Assembly (NCBI RefSeq): GCF_016545825.1
Contig: NC_052622.1
Location: 42,741,263-42,805,262 of the forward strand
Length of the DNA: 64,000 nt
Origin: Eucalyptus grandis
Lineage: Eukaryota > Streptophyta > Magnoliopsida > Myrtales > Myrtaceae
Reading direction: 5' to 3'
A program made the position numbers and the translations under genes. The first letter of the stretch is position 1. The number at the start of each line of letters is the position of its first letter. The notes below the pieces were generated by a model. It was not told where the DNA came from. It searched no databases and was given only the letters and a program-made list of their open reading frames with translations. Shown here in pieces: positions 22,606 to 34,987 of the stretch.

Positions 22606-24180
22606 TCCTTGACTCTGACCTTTGTAATACCCTAACTCTCAAACCAACTTCAGATGTAAAATTACATCTTATCAAGAAGCCCACTCCATTGGCATTGATG
22701 CGCTCGTCATGTGCATGAAACATGAAAGAAAACTAATATTCAATTCTTGCGGTTGACCCATTCATGCTTTCATAATTTTCTAATTGTCTCTAAGCAGAGA
22801 AAATCAACATTCAAAACACTTCTCAAAATGACCCACTTTCTCACTCATATTTTGTGTTAATGGATTGTATGTGAGTAATAAAAATATAAAAAACCAGCTA
22901 AAATTGGTCAAATAAATTTTAGCTGAATTTATATGAATCGAAAATGGATTAGAACATTTCATCCATTTTCGACACATTTTCAACATGAAGTGGCTCCGGT
23001 GGATAACCTAAAAAAGGCTAAAACACAAAGCTTTCTCAACTACTCGCCCACCTCTATTGCTTGCCTCCTTCGTTTGCCTCCGAGCCGCCTCCGAGCCGCC
23101 TCTACTGCTCGCCTCTGAGACGCCTCTGCCACTCCCTCAAAGGTCGATGGGCTTCAGCCTCACCCTGTGAAAATCTAGTTCCCAGGCGTTGATTTTGGCC
23201 TCAACATTGCTCCTCGATGGCATGAGTCCATACAGTACCCTTTCACCTTTGCGGCTTGCTCGTGCCATTAGCCTTGTTGGCGCGTGCTTCGTTTCGCGCG
23301 TTTGAATCGCTGGATGGACGGATGAGCTTTGAGTGCTTTGCTTCTCCAGTTCTCTCTTGCTCTGCTTGACAATTTTTGTTTAATATATTTTTTGACGTTC
23401 GTGTTGTCCTTTGTTGAAGTTTTGTTTTGGTAGTGTGGTAGTGCTAGCTAAGTAGGACGCAATCAGTTTCTGGGCCTCTAGTAGGCCCTCACGTTTTCAT
23501 GGTCTTTTATTGAGATTGCTAATGACACTGAGAGTCTTTGTTGAAGATATGAGACTTGGTTTTGCTCTTTGTTATTTGTGGGTTAGTCAATTCCACTACT
23601 GCTGAGAGATGCCGAACTTTGAAACACTTCTGAGGAACACACCTTCTGCAGTACTTCTCAGAGGAGATTCTGCCATTGTTTGCTGACATTCTTGCAATGG
23701 ATAATGCTTAAAGAGCAAGCTTTTGCTTAGTGGAATATGACACTTATCAATGGATACGGATAATCAGTGTATGAGCATTATTATTTCTGTAATCTACAAA
23801 ACAGACTACTGCACTAAAGAAGGTGATAGTTGATGATTTGATACTAGGTATTAACCCGGAAAAGTATTTTAGATTTGGAGATGTTTAATGTTTCAATGAA
23901 AATGGAGATAGGGCAAACCGCATCTTTGGAAGTTCAAGATTTCATTAAAATGGAATATATAGATATGACATTGGATGTTGGGGATCCATTTCTACTGCTG
24001 TACTTTCTAGTTGCATTGTATATCATATATTATTCTAATCCCATATGCATTGTGCTTGAATTCAAGGTCTTTTTCTTTACGTTTGCCCCTAATCTCATGC
24101 ACTTGCATACAGTGGCTTTTCATAGGATCTTATGATCATCAATTTGATCCTTGAAGACCTACGAAATGTTCATACCGGAT
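22606..24180. other. Intergenic region, no gene recognised
   Basis: AT-rich at both ends, with a moderately GC-rich stretch at 23040-23330 containing tcctccgagccgcctc repeats. Several short frames occur, but none has a domain, signal or homologue that I recognise. The TG/CT-rich 23330-23700 part could be an old UTR or intron. Confidence 0.4.
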
Positions 24181-24582
24181 AGACAATTGCCTCAAAATTG
24201 ACTACTTCTCTACCGGTATAAATGATCAAAATTTCCTATTTCCTATTTCCTATTGCCTAGGAAAAGTACCTCAAACAGTCCTAATTCCATATAAATTATG
24301 AACATCATTGTCCATCTATCGAAACTACCTCAAATCTAATTGCCGTAAATAGAATCCTAACAGGATTCAGTTCAAAATAAGCATATAACATCTCCATAAA
24401 TAGAAATAATGCAATTCATTCTTCAATCATCACTCAAGTTTCGACTAGTTTACTTCACATTGATCACTCCAATCAATTTCAGCGTATTTCTTTGGCTTTT
24501 GCCTCGTATAATCAAAGATCAAAAGATTAAAGAAACCCAATTTTCTCATGATCAAAATCACGTCACGTCACCATTGCTGAGA

Positions 24583-24686
24583 GCTATGGAGAATTAAGTC
24601 ATCATGTTCTTCCTAATGATATGGTGGTGGAGATTCTTGTTTGGGTCGTCGCCAACTCCATGGACGATTTCTTCAATACAAAATAA
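24583..24686 (+). pseudogene. F-box gene stub, copy 1
   Basis: Translation from 24600 gives HHVLPNDMVVEILV...ANSMDDFFNTK and then a stop at 24684-24686. This is the start of a plant F-box domain (LPND-x-VVEIL, then a D-x-FN-x-K block). The nearby ATG at 24586 is out of frame with it. The second half of the F-box and the C-terminal domain are missing. A TATA-like box lies about 190 bases upstream, so this was once the 5' end of a gene. It would normally supply the Skp1-binding part of an SCF ubiquitin ligase subunit. Confidence 0.5.
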
Positions 24687-25816
24687 TGTACCAATCTAAT
24701 CTACCCCTTTAGAAAATAACTCTCTAAAAAGTGATTAATTAATTAAAGAATTGATGATTGTAGAGAAATTAAAAAGTCTAAGGTTAATTAAGTTCCTTTT
24801 AACAATCTGGCGCTAAGTTTCTTCAACTCCAATGGAGCTTGCTTTTCGTTAGATAAATAATTAATATTTTATATTAGTGTACACTCGACCATATATACTG
24901 CATAAAATTTTATAATAAAAAGGAATAGAAGCTTCTGCACTTTTTCAAAATGACGATTTCACCAATAGCAAACTGATAAATATTAATAGGTAAATCATTA
25001 AATTTTATTCTTGTCAATATTTAGTCCCTGCAGTTGCAAGATCTTTAATAAATTAGCTGAAGAAGACTACATATATCAACAATTAGTATAGTGGTGGCAC
25101 CTTAAAGAAACATGATACCTTCATTCAAAAGCTACATCAAATTCGATAACTTGGAGGCTTTGTATATGCAAGGATTGGTACATGTTTAATTACATTATTT
25201 ATCTCTATAATGTATTCCCTATAATTTTGTTCACAACTGGAAATCAGACCATCAATCAATGTCACTTGTCTATCGACTGATTTAATACAATTGGTATAAA
25301 TGAGCATATAAAAGAGTAGAATTTTGATTAAATGATCAAAGTTGCCTATTTTATAACTGCCTTAAATGGCGAAGTGCTATTGATCAAATATCAGTTGTAT
25401 AATCGATTGTACTAAATCAGCTAATAGACAATTGCCTCAAAGTTGACTACTTTACTATTGGTATAAATAATCAAATTGTCATATTTCCCATTCCTATTGC
25501 CTCGGAAATGTACCTAGAAAGGTCCTAAGTTGGTATAAATTATAATATCATTGTCTATCAATCGAAACTGCCTCAACTCTAATTGTAATTAGAATCCTAA
25601 GTGGATTCAGTTCGACAAAAACATATAACATCTCTATAAATAGACATAATACAATTCACCCTTCAATCATAGCTCAAGTTTCCAATAGTTTCCTTTACAT
25701 CAATCACTCCAATCAATTTCACAGTGACGTCTACCTCATACAATTGAAAATCATAAAGATTAAAGAAACCAAATTTTCTCACAATCAAAATTTCGTTGCA
25801 TCACTATTGCCGAGAG

Positions 25817-25922
25817 CTATGGAAATTGAAGCCATCATGTTGTTCCTAATGATACAATGGTGGAGATCTTGCTTGGTTCATCGCCAACTCAATGGACGAT
25901 TTCTTCAATGTGAAAACAAGGT
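25817..25922 (+). pseudogene. F-box gene stub, copy 2
   Basis: The paralogous position in the second unit reads HHVVPNDTMVEIL, then after a one-base shift ANSMDDFFNVKT. ATG 25819 opens a different frame. As in copy 1, the fragment ends within the F-box. Both copies stop at the same place, so truncation preceded the tandem duplication. Confidence 0.5.
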
Positions 25923-26226
25923 ACTCTTCCCTTCAAAGAAGTACTCTCTAAAAGTGATTACTTAATCAAAGAATTGATTATTATAGAGAAATTTAATATA
26001 TATATATATATGGGGTTAATTACGATCCTTTTAACAGTCTAGCACTAATTAAGTTTCTTCCACTCCAAGGAGCTTGCTTTCTAATAATTAATCTTTTATA
26101 TTAATGTACAATCAATCTTCTGTACTGTTGAAAATTTAATATAAAAAAATGTATAGAAGCTTTTTAAGAGTATAAATATATTCTAAAAGTAATTTTTTTT
26201 ACCAATAGCAAGCCTAATAAATATTA

Positions 26227-26726
26227 AGGTTAATACCATGAAAAATTCAAAACTGGTACACGTGTGACAAATTTATCACAAACTAATTTTTTGACTGTAA
26301 AAAACCTCAAACCGGTACACCTATAACAAATTTACCCTAACTAACCATAAAAACTCCAAACTTGTATACTTATAATAAATTTGCCCCAAACTAATTTATT
26401 TATTCTACTGTCAAAAACCCTAAATTGATATATTTGTTATCAATATACCATCCGTTAAATTGGATTAATACCACAAAAAATCACAAAAATTGTATAATTG
26501 TGATAAATGGAGAGTAAAATCGCAAATAGTATACGAGTCAACTGTCACGTGTCATTCAACTTAATAATTTAACGGTAAAACTTAATGGAAACTAACATAT
26601 GGCAAATTTGTCATAAGTATATCAGGTTTTGGTAATTTGTTAAAAATATTTTTTGGTGATAAAAAAAATAGTTTTTGGCAAATTTGTCACGGATATACCG
26701 GTAGGGATTTTTCAGGATATTAACTC
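26227..26726. mobile_element. Mutator-type MITE, 500 bp
   Basis: The ends are aggttaataccatgaaaaat and, reverse-complemented, gagttaatatcctgaaaaat. A perfect 9-bp target duplication TAAATATTA lies at 26218-26226 and 26727-26735. Unit 1 of the tandem duplication has the uninterrupted site (gataaatattaatagg, about 24977). Internal repeats of a tggtaca...gtgacaaattt motif are present. It is non-coding. Confidence 0.9.
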
Positions 26727-26789
26727 TAAATATTACTAAGGAAATCATGAAATCTTATTCTTTTCAATATTTAGTCCCTCAGTGGTGAG

Positions 26790-26794
26790 ATCTT
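26790..26794 (+). repeat. Left target duplication (ATCTT) of the copia element
   Basis: ATCTT is repeated at 32362-32366. The empty site agatctttaataaattag is preserved in tandem unit 1 near 25048. Confidence 0.9.
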
Positions 26795-29700
26795 TGTTGG
26801 AAGATACGCATTTGGTGGATTCCGAAGACATACTTGGAAGGAATCTCGGACGATTGTATTTGTGTATAAATTAGTTAGGGATTGATATCAATTGTTTATT
26901 CAGACCTTTTCTTCCCTTTATTATTTCAACCTTGTATTATAATTACAGAGAATTGTACATTGAATCAATACAATGAAAATACAATTTCTACAGAATACTC
27001 TTGATCTTTTCTCGATTCTTCATATTCTTTCATGGTATCAGAGCTTCGGCTTCTGATTTTTCCCTCGCTTCCGCTCCTGGTTGCCAGTGAAAGTTGATCT
27101 GAAATAACTCAACAGATCTGCTTTAGGAACCATTCTCGAGAAAGAAGATAAGAGCTTCTGTTCTTATTATTACCTTCAATTTCTTCCATGGCCGATAATC
27201 AATCCAACCCAGATGCTTCACCACCGCTACAGATCCAAGATGTTCCTGCAGAAACACAACAGCAAACAATCCAAAATCAACCGGTTCAATGGAGACCCAC
27301 ACAGGCTCAGTTCGGTTTGGGGCAACCCTTTGCGGGTCAACCGTTCCATTGGATACCCTACCCGTGGTATCTCGGATCAAGCCCGAATACATCATCGCCT
27401 GTTTATGTGGGCCACCAAGGAACCCACGTCCAGACCGGGGGGAGCCCACCAACCGTAAACGGGGCAAACTCGAACCCCGGAATGGAGCAGGTAATCGGGT
27501 CTGGAAGCGGGTCTGGAGAACCGGGTATGGGAACGAATCCCTACCCGGGATTTACAAATGCGGGTTATCAATACGGCTCAAACGAATCGGGTCAGGGAAC
27601 AAATCCCTACCCGAATCTTGCACCCGGATTCATGCCGTTCCCCGTCGCTGCCGTCACCGGGCGACCAGAGGCTGGTGACCCCCTGCATGTCTCGACGGCC
27701 GACGGCCCTGAACTGAAGTTAATTAACTTACAGTTAACCGGACCGGAAAATTACCACAGGTGGGCCCGAGACTTCCGGCGCGCCCTCGTGACGAAGGACA
27801 AGGACGGATTCCTCGACGGGGCGGTTCCGATTCCTACCGATGAACGCCTGGCTCGATTCTGGAGAAAATGCAACCAGCTTGTAAGGACATGGATCGGCAA
27901 TTGTATTTCTCCGAAGTTGCGGCCGGACTACCACCAACGGAAGACTCGAAAACCATATGGGACAACATCAAACGGATGTATGGAAAGTTAGATCGGGCAC
28001 GAATCTTTTCTTTTGCGGAACTCAGCGATTTAAAACAAGGGAACATGACCGTGACGGCCTGTTATAACAAATTATCATCCTTATGGAACGATCTCGAAGC
28101 CGCGTAAGAAAGACTTGAAGGACCAGAGGAGACTCTTGCGCAATATCGTTCCATGAAGGAAAGAGAAAAGGCAACCCGGTTTCTCCTTATACTGAATGAC
28201 TCGTACCTGAGTTTTCGGTCCCAGATCTTGGCCATGGAGCCCGCGCCACCGCTCGGGCGAATCTTCCAACTTGCCGTCCAGGAAGAGAGTCAAAGACTCG
28301 CATCCTCGGAGCCGACGAAGGGAGCAGGAAGTTTTGCACTCGCGAGCCGAGGAGAACGGCGAGATCCGCCGCGGAATCCAGAACCAAAACCATAGCGCAC
28401 GAAAAGGAGGGATGCGGGGAGGCGCTAGGGTTCCGGTTTGATGAAGGACGCCCCCTTATAAATGAAGGGATGGGCGGTCCAGATCATCCGCGACGATCCG
28501 ACGGCCGAAGGGCTTGATTCGCTCGCTGGATCGGACGGTGGAGATGAGGCGAGCGGGAAGGGATCCGACGGTGGGATTTTTTCTGCATATGCGAAAAATT
28601 TCTCCAAAGGCAAGGGTAAATTATATTGCGATTTTTGTCGTCGCCCACACCATACTATAGAAAATTGTTGGAAGTTACACGGCAAACCGGAGAAAAGGGA
28701 AAGAAAAAGGAATTTTCTACAGCCAATCAAGTAAGTGGGTCCAATGTTGATAAATCTATTACATATGAGCAATATCAACATTTGATGCAGGCCATGCACA
28801 AATTGGACACCGCCAGCAAAGGGGGAAATTTTTCAGGTATCTCTCGCTGCCTAGTCAATAATATCTCGAGAAATAATTGGATAATTGACTCTGGGGCCAG
28901 TGATCACATAGTTTGTGAGAAGGCAATTTTTCTAAATAAATCCAAAATTGGATTTTCCCATTTCTCGTGCAATTACCCAATGGGACTATTACTTATGTTA
29001 CAATTACGGGAAAGTCCAACTCGGTCCACAAATTACTCTCACAAATGTGCTTTATGTCCCAGAATTTCGATTCAATCTTATGTCTGTCTCCAAAGCTCGT
29101 AAAGAAAATTCTTGTCGAATATTGTTTGACCCTGACAATTGCTTCTTTCAGGCCCTTTCGACTGGCAAAGTGATGGGCATTGGTAGTCTCTCTGAAGGAT
29201 TGTACCTTTGGAAAAATTTCCCAAGTAATCTTGATTTGTCATCTGTTTTTTCAAATAAAATGTCATTGTGTAATGCAAATACCAATGATAAAGAATTCCT
29301 TATGCATTCAAGATTGGGTCACAGCATTTTTTTTCCTTACTCTAAATGTCCAATATGCCCCCTTGCAAAACAGTCTCGTATTCCTTTTCCCTCTAGTCAA
29401 AATCGTGCGCTTGATATTTTTCTCGATCCATGTCGATATCTGGGGTCCTTACCATACACAGAATCACGATGGGTCACGATATTTCTTAACAATTGTGGAC
29501 GATTATTCTCGTGCCACGTGGGTGTTCTTGATGCAGTCCAAGGGACAGGTTTTCTCAAATTTGAGAACCTTCATTGCCTTGTCCAAAAATCAATTTGGCA
29601 AATCTATTCAGCGCATGAGGACAGACAATGGGAGAGAATTCTTCAGCCATGATTGCAATTCCCTTTTTCATCCAATGGGATTCTCCACGAAAGTTCTTGT

Positions 29701-32361
29701 GTATATACCCCACAACAGAATGGGGTAGTGGAGCGCAAACATCGTCATCTCCTCGAAATTGGAAGAGCATTAAAATTTCAAGCGTCCATCCCAGAAGAAT
29801 ATTGGGGTGAGTGTATTCTAACTGCGGCATATCTCATTAATCGGATGCCCACACGAGTCCTCAATGGAAAATCTCCATTTGAGTTGCTTTTCAAGAGACA
29901 GCCAGAAATACAACATCTACGAATTTTCGGGTGTCTATGTTATGCAACGATATTATCACCCCGGGACAAAATGGGCCCACGGGCCAGACGCTGCATCTTC
30001 ATGGGATACCCAAATTTGCGAAAGGCTATCGTGTCCCGGGACTCGACGACCGGGAATTCTTTGTTAGCAGAGATGTCCATTTTCATGAAGAAATCTTTCC
30101 ATTCAACAACCAAGAATCCTTGAAAGATACATCGAGATCTCACAACATTCCATTCATCCCATAGAAGATTCAACTGATAATGGATTTATTATGACAAGAT
30201 CTCCAGTCATGATCCATCAACCATATGAGATACCTTCATCAGATGATGCTGGAGTTCCAATCAATGAGGATCACCCATCAACTGAAGAAGAAGAAGTCAT
30301 AATTGACAATGGATCGCCCTCATATCCCGTTCCAACACCAGTGGATGCTCAAGAATCTTCATCACCCGCTCAATTGCAAGTGGATTATCCTCGACGGTCC
30401 GGGGCGTTCGTACATCCACCGCCCGGACAAAGGATTATGTGTGCGCCACGCTCAACACACCAGGTATTCATTATCCACTCTCATCTTATGTTTCGTTTCA
30501 TAGACTTTCGCCGGAACATAGATGTTGTGTTAGTCGGATATCGGAGGAAAAAGAACCATCCAGTTATGAACAAGCAGTTGTTGACCTCAAATGGCAAGAA
30601 GCCATGGCAGCTGAATTGAAGGCCTTGATTGCAAATCAAACCTGGGATTTTGTTGCGTTACCTCCAAACAGAAAACCCATTGGATGCAAATGGGTCTACA
30701 AAATCAAATACAAAGCTGATGGTTCCATAGAGCGCTACAAAGCTCGGTTGGTGGCTAAGGGATTTACTCAACGTGAAGGTTTCGATTACCATGAGACCTT
30801 CTCTCCAAGAGCCAAGGATGTAACTGTAAAATCATTTCTCTCTCGTTGCTGCTATCCATGATTGGCCCTTACATCAAATGGACGTGAATAATGCCTTTCT
30901 TCATGGAGACTTAGATGAGGAGATATACATGGAAATTCCTCAAGGTTTACGGAGACAGGGGGAGAATAGAGTGTGTCGTCTCCGCAAATCCCTCTATGGT
31001 CTCAAGCAGGCTTCCAGACAAAGTGGTATGCAAAATTTGCCAATGCCCTTATATCTACAGGATTCAATCAATCCAAATATGATTATGCCTTATTCACATG
31101 GAATCAAGGTATGTCATCAATCTACCTATTGATTTATGTAGATGATATTCTTATCATGGGCAATGATAAAAGTGCAATCGAAAATTCAAAAGTACTTGCA
31201 TTCCACTTTTCATATCAAGGATCTAGGAGCACCAAAATATTTCCTTGGTATTGAAATTGCTCGATCAGATCAGGGGATTTCTCTTAGTCAACGGAAATTT
31301 GTGCTAGAAATCATTTCTGAAGCAGGTTTATCCGGATGCAAGCCCTCTGTCATTCCAATTGAGCAAAATGCAAAATTGACTACCAAGGACTATGATGTAG
31401 GGATATCAGGAAGTCATGATCCTGTTCTTAAGGATCCTTCGAGTTATCAGAGACTTGTTGGAAAACTCATATACTTGACAATGACTAGACCAGATATCTC
31501 ATATGCAGTACAAACTCTCGCCGTCGGTTTATGCATAGTCCAAAATTATCTCATATGAATGCTGCCTTAAAGGTTGTGAGATATTTGAAGGGTTGTCCAG
31601 ACTTGGAATTCTCCTATCCAGGAAATGCAACATGGAGATGGCAGCATATTGTGATGCAGACTATGCGACTTGTCCTATGAGCCGAAGATCCATCACAGGT
31701 TTTTGTATTAAGCTTGGAAATTCTCTTCTTTCTTGGAAGACCAAGAAACAAGCGACTGTGTCCTTATCCTCAGCTGAGGCAGAATATCGAGCTATGGCAA
31801 AAACTACATGTGAGATCGTATGGATAAGAGGGCTACTTCGGGATCTAGGAGTCAAATTGAAGAGTCCGACAAAATTGTTTTGCGACAATGATGCGGCACT
31901 CAAACTTGCAGCGAATCCCATAGTTCACGAGAGAACGAAACATATAGAAGTGGATTGTCACTTCACTCGTGAAAAAATTCAGCAAGGGATAATTGAAACA
32001 AGAGGAATTGGAACATGAACACAGCCGACATTTTTACCAAACCTCTATGTCAGAGACAACATACATATCTATTAAGCAAGCTTGGCGTCTTGGATATCTA
32101 CCAGCCGCCAGCTTGAGGGGGAGTGTTGGAAGATACGCATTTGGTGGATTCCGAAGACATACTTGGAAGGAATCTCGGACGATTGTATTTGTGTATAAAT
32201 TAGTTAGGGATTGATATCAATTGTTTATTCAGACCTTTTCTTCCCTTTATTATTTCAACCTTGTATTATAATTACAGAGAATTGTACATTGAATCAATAC
32301 AATGAAAATACAATTTCTACAGAATACTCTTGATCTTTTCTCGATTCTTCATATTCTTTCA
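26795..32361 (+). mobile_element. Ty1/copia LTR retrotransposon, complete structure
   Basis: The element is 5,567 bp with two 238-bp LTRs (26795-27032 and 32124-32361) that look identical base for base, TG...CA ends and a 5-bp target duplication. The primer-binding site TGGTATCAGAGC (27033-27044) matches initiator tRNA-Met. The polypurine tract tgagggggag (32114-32123) abuts the 3' LTR. The order gag, protease, integrase, reverse transcriptase, RNase H is that of copia. Identical LTRs imply a recent insertion. Confidence 0.97.
27188..32116 (+). pseudogene. Copia gag-pol polyprotein, frameshifted many times
   Basis: All domains are readable across changing frames. Gag is at 27188-28400 (PENYHRWARDF, TIWDNIKRMYGKL), followed by a CCHC knuckle CDFCRRPHHTIENC near 28628. 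The protease core DSGASDH is near 28890. Integrase follows, with RLGH, a CPICPLAK zinc part, then DIWGPY and DNGREF. Reverse transcriptase spans 30590-31250, with [12 protein letters not shown] and catalytic YVDD at 31135-31146. RNase H runs 31640-31990 (SSAEAEYRAMA, CDNDAA). The frame ends KLGVLDIYQPPA-stop at 32114-32116. Frame changes occur near 27915, 28695, 28975 to 29010, 29650, 30100 and 30830, among others, with in-frame stops at 28105-28107 and elsewhere. It cannot encode one polyprotein as given. Confidence 0.9.
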
Positions 32362-33135
32362 ATCTTTAATAAATTAGTTGTAGAAGACTACACATATCAA
32401 AAAATATCTCTTGACAAAATTTCAAGGATATAGTGGCTGCACCCCAAACAACACAATGCCTTTATTCAAAGATTTATCAAATGCGATAATTTGGAGGCTT
32501 TGTATATGCAAGGATTGGTGTGTGTTTAATCACATGATTTATCTCTTTAATTTATTCCTTATAATTTCGTTCAAAGTTAGAAATTGACCATCAACCATTT
32601 GTGTGCATTGCGATATAAGTATGTAAGTCTAATGAAGGTGGAGATAGGAATGAAGCTATTGAAGATGGTCCTTCTCGGTGAGGACGACGAGTAAGCAAAG
32701 GAAGGTGTTTGACTGTTGAGACAAATCTACACAAGCGAGTGAGTGGTGGAATGCTGCAAGAAATATCTCAATAATGTGCCCAACTTGTGGTTGAACAAAT
32801 AAGAGGGTTTTCTCCAAAAAAGATTTAAAATAGACAATTTCTCAAATAAGACCTCAAAGTGGCTAATTTAGTCTCAAATGAGTACCCGAGCTTCCCATGC
32901 ATTTCTTGTGCATCTTATAAATATCGGTTGAAAATCTTGATTCCTCATGTTTCATAGCTTTATTATAGTCTTTAACATTCATTAAAATTACGGATCACTA
33001 ACGGAGTGCACAAAAAGTCGATCAATATCATTTGTCTATCAATTGATTTAACACAACTGGTAAATGAGCATGTAAAAGAATAGAATTTTGATTAAATGAT
33101 CAAAGTTGTCTATTTTATAAGTCTCAAATGGTGAG

Positions 33136-33825
33136 TAGGGATTGTGCAAAAAAAAGTCAAGAACTGCCCGTATCACCTAGAACTGGACCAGATTAGACTA
33201 GACCAAAACCAACTATTTCCAAGGGAATCAGTCCGGTTCTCGATTCCAATTTACTGGAACCGTTGGTTACCAATCTAGTTCTTGGTTTTAGGTATGGAAT
33301 CGCTCGCTTACTCACTCAGACCGGATTGATAATATATAAATATATATTTAATTTTTAAGAAAAATTTTGACAAAAAAATTTTAAAAAAATTAAAATCCTT
33401 AAATCCCTAATCTGAAGCTCAACACCCATTAACTAAGTGTTGGTCTTATCCACTCTCTCATGAGTCATTATCTATCTCTCACTCATGGCTTCGACTCTCA
33501 ATCTCAACGTTCATCAACTTATGGTATCGACTCTCGACTTTTAATATGAGTTCAATCTTTTTACTATTCTTGCAACTAAGAATAGGGAAGTCTTTTGTTT
33601 TTTTGCTTTACTTTGACTTGTCGAAAATGTTGCATTGAACGTGTGAAGCTTGATAGGATCGGTTCCATGGACCCACCCAGGAACTAGACCAAACTGGCAA
33701 TCCGATTCTTGAATGAATCCATGAAACCAATAGACAGTTCTCAATTTCAATTTTTCGGAATCAATCCTTAATGAGCGACTTTTGATTCTAATGAGAAACT
33801 CTCTATATGGACCATACTCACCCCT
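33136..33825. mobile_element. hAT-like non-autonomous element
   Basis: The left end is TAGGGATTGTGC. The right end, reverse-complemented, is TAGGGGTGAGTATGG. The flanks atggtgag and atcgcaag could be an eroded 8-bp duplication. The paralogous unit 1 is uninterrupted here (aaatggcgaagtgc, about 25370). It is related to 44831-45606. Confidence 0.5.
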
Positions 33826-34987
33826 AATCGCAAGATCCCTAATCGCAAGATGTTTATTTTATGAAGACAAACCTAATTTCACGATATTGAAAAGAAGATA
33901 AGTGTGGAGACGTGAGAGAGAACAGCCCAAATTGAAGCGTGGAATTGTCAAAACCTTTATGGTCATATCGACAAAGTTCTTCTGTTCTCACGATGAAATT
34001 TACCGTATCTGCCGACTCGTTGCCACTTGGATCAAGAACAGAATTTTCTTCTCTGTGCCGCCACCACAAACGAAGGAACTAAATGCACCTGATACTCCTG
34101 GAGAGATTCCAGACGGCACCTCGAGATGGCACCTCGAGTTTTCGCATAATCTGCGACTTTGTGCTGCTAATTGATCTTTTATTTACCACATAATAGGCTC
34201 TATGCTATTTCAATCAGGCATCGTACGAGAATTTCCTCACCCATCGCCCAACTTTTCCTTTTGCACGCGGTCTACGCTCCGATTATATGGGAAAAGCATC
34301 TATGCTGCTTCTATGATATCGAACACAAACTCACGATATGATCCAAATATTACCTCATGCAAGTCACAGCTAATTTTATTCTTTGGCCATGGTAAGTCAC
34401 TGCTAATCGGGTATACCAAAAGGAGATGAAGAAAAGCGAGAGAAGAAACAGAGTACTGCTACTTCATGCACCAGCAGCCACAGTCCCTATGCTAGTGACT
34501 GCTCCAAACTTGGTTTGCAGAAGATCAGAGGAACGACTGTTGGCACAAAAACACCAATTCACAGATCACAACATGTGTCCCAAGCATACCAAGCATTAGA
34601 AAAATTGACGTAAAGATAAATCAGTGCTTATTTTGTGCATCAAACTTGACAATCCAAAGGCAAATAGCGAACATTGTGAAGAAATAAAGGAAAGTAAAAG
34701 CTACCAAGCTGACAGTGACAGAGTCCAAAGGTTCAAACACTACAATCAAAGTCGTCTTTTATTCTTCTGCTTCAACATACTGCAGGCGAATTTAACAATG
34801 AAAATCACTCTGCCACATATTTGACTTAACAAGCTTGTCTTACAACTGACATATGAATACAAACAATTAGCTGTCAAGATATGCACCTAAATGTACTAGT
34901 CAACAACCTACATCACTCAAATATCTCACAAATGAATCCAGGGCAGGTGGTGAGATTCACCTCGCGCATGGATTTGAAAAGTGGAGA
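33826..34987. other. Intergenic region and probable 3' UTR of the bHLH gene
   Basis: No coding region is recognised. The part nearest 34987 is likely the 3' UTR of the minus-strand bHLH gene. A short tandem tggcacctcgag doublet occurs near 34118-34140. Confidence 0.4.

Larger units (their letters stand above)
24181..33124. repeat. 1.25-kb tandem duplication, second unit split by transposons
   Basis: Unit 1 is about 24181-25425. Unit 2 starts at 25426 with the same agacaattgcctcaaa and resumes after the copia element, ending at about 33124. Shared landmarks are the TATA-like tccataaatag/tctataaatag (24395, 25633), the F-box stub, aatatttagtccct, and gaattttgattaaatgatca (25317, 33083). Unit 2 additionally holds a Mutator-type MITE, the copia element and roughly 420 bp of extra sequence (about 32600-33020). 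Confidence 0.85.

Noticed and set aside
23875..24135. 86-codon plus-strand frame
   Set aside because: No recognisable domain and ordinary AT-rich composition; no support.
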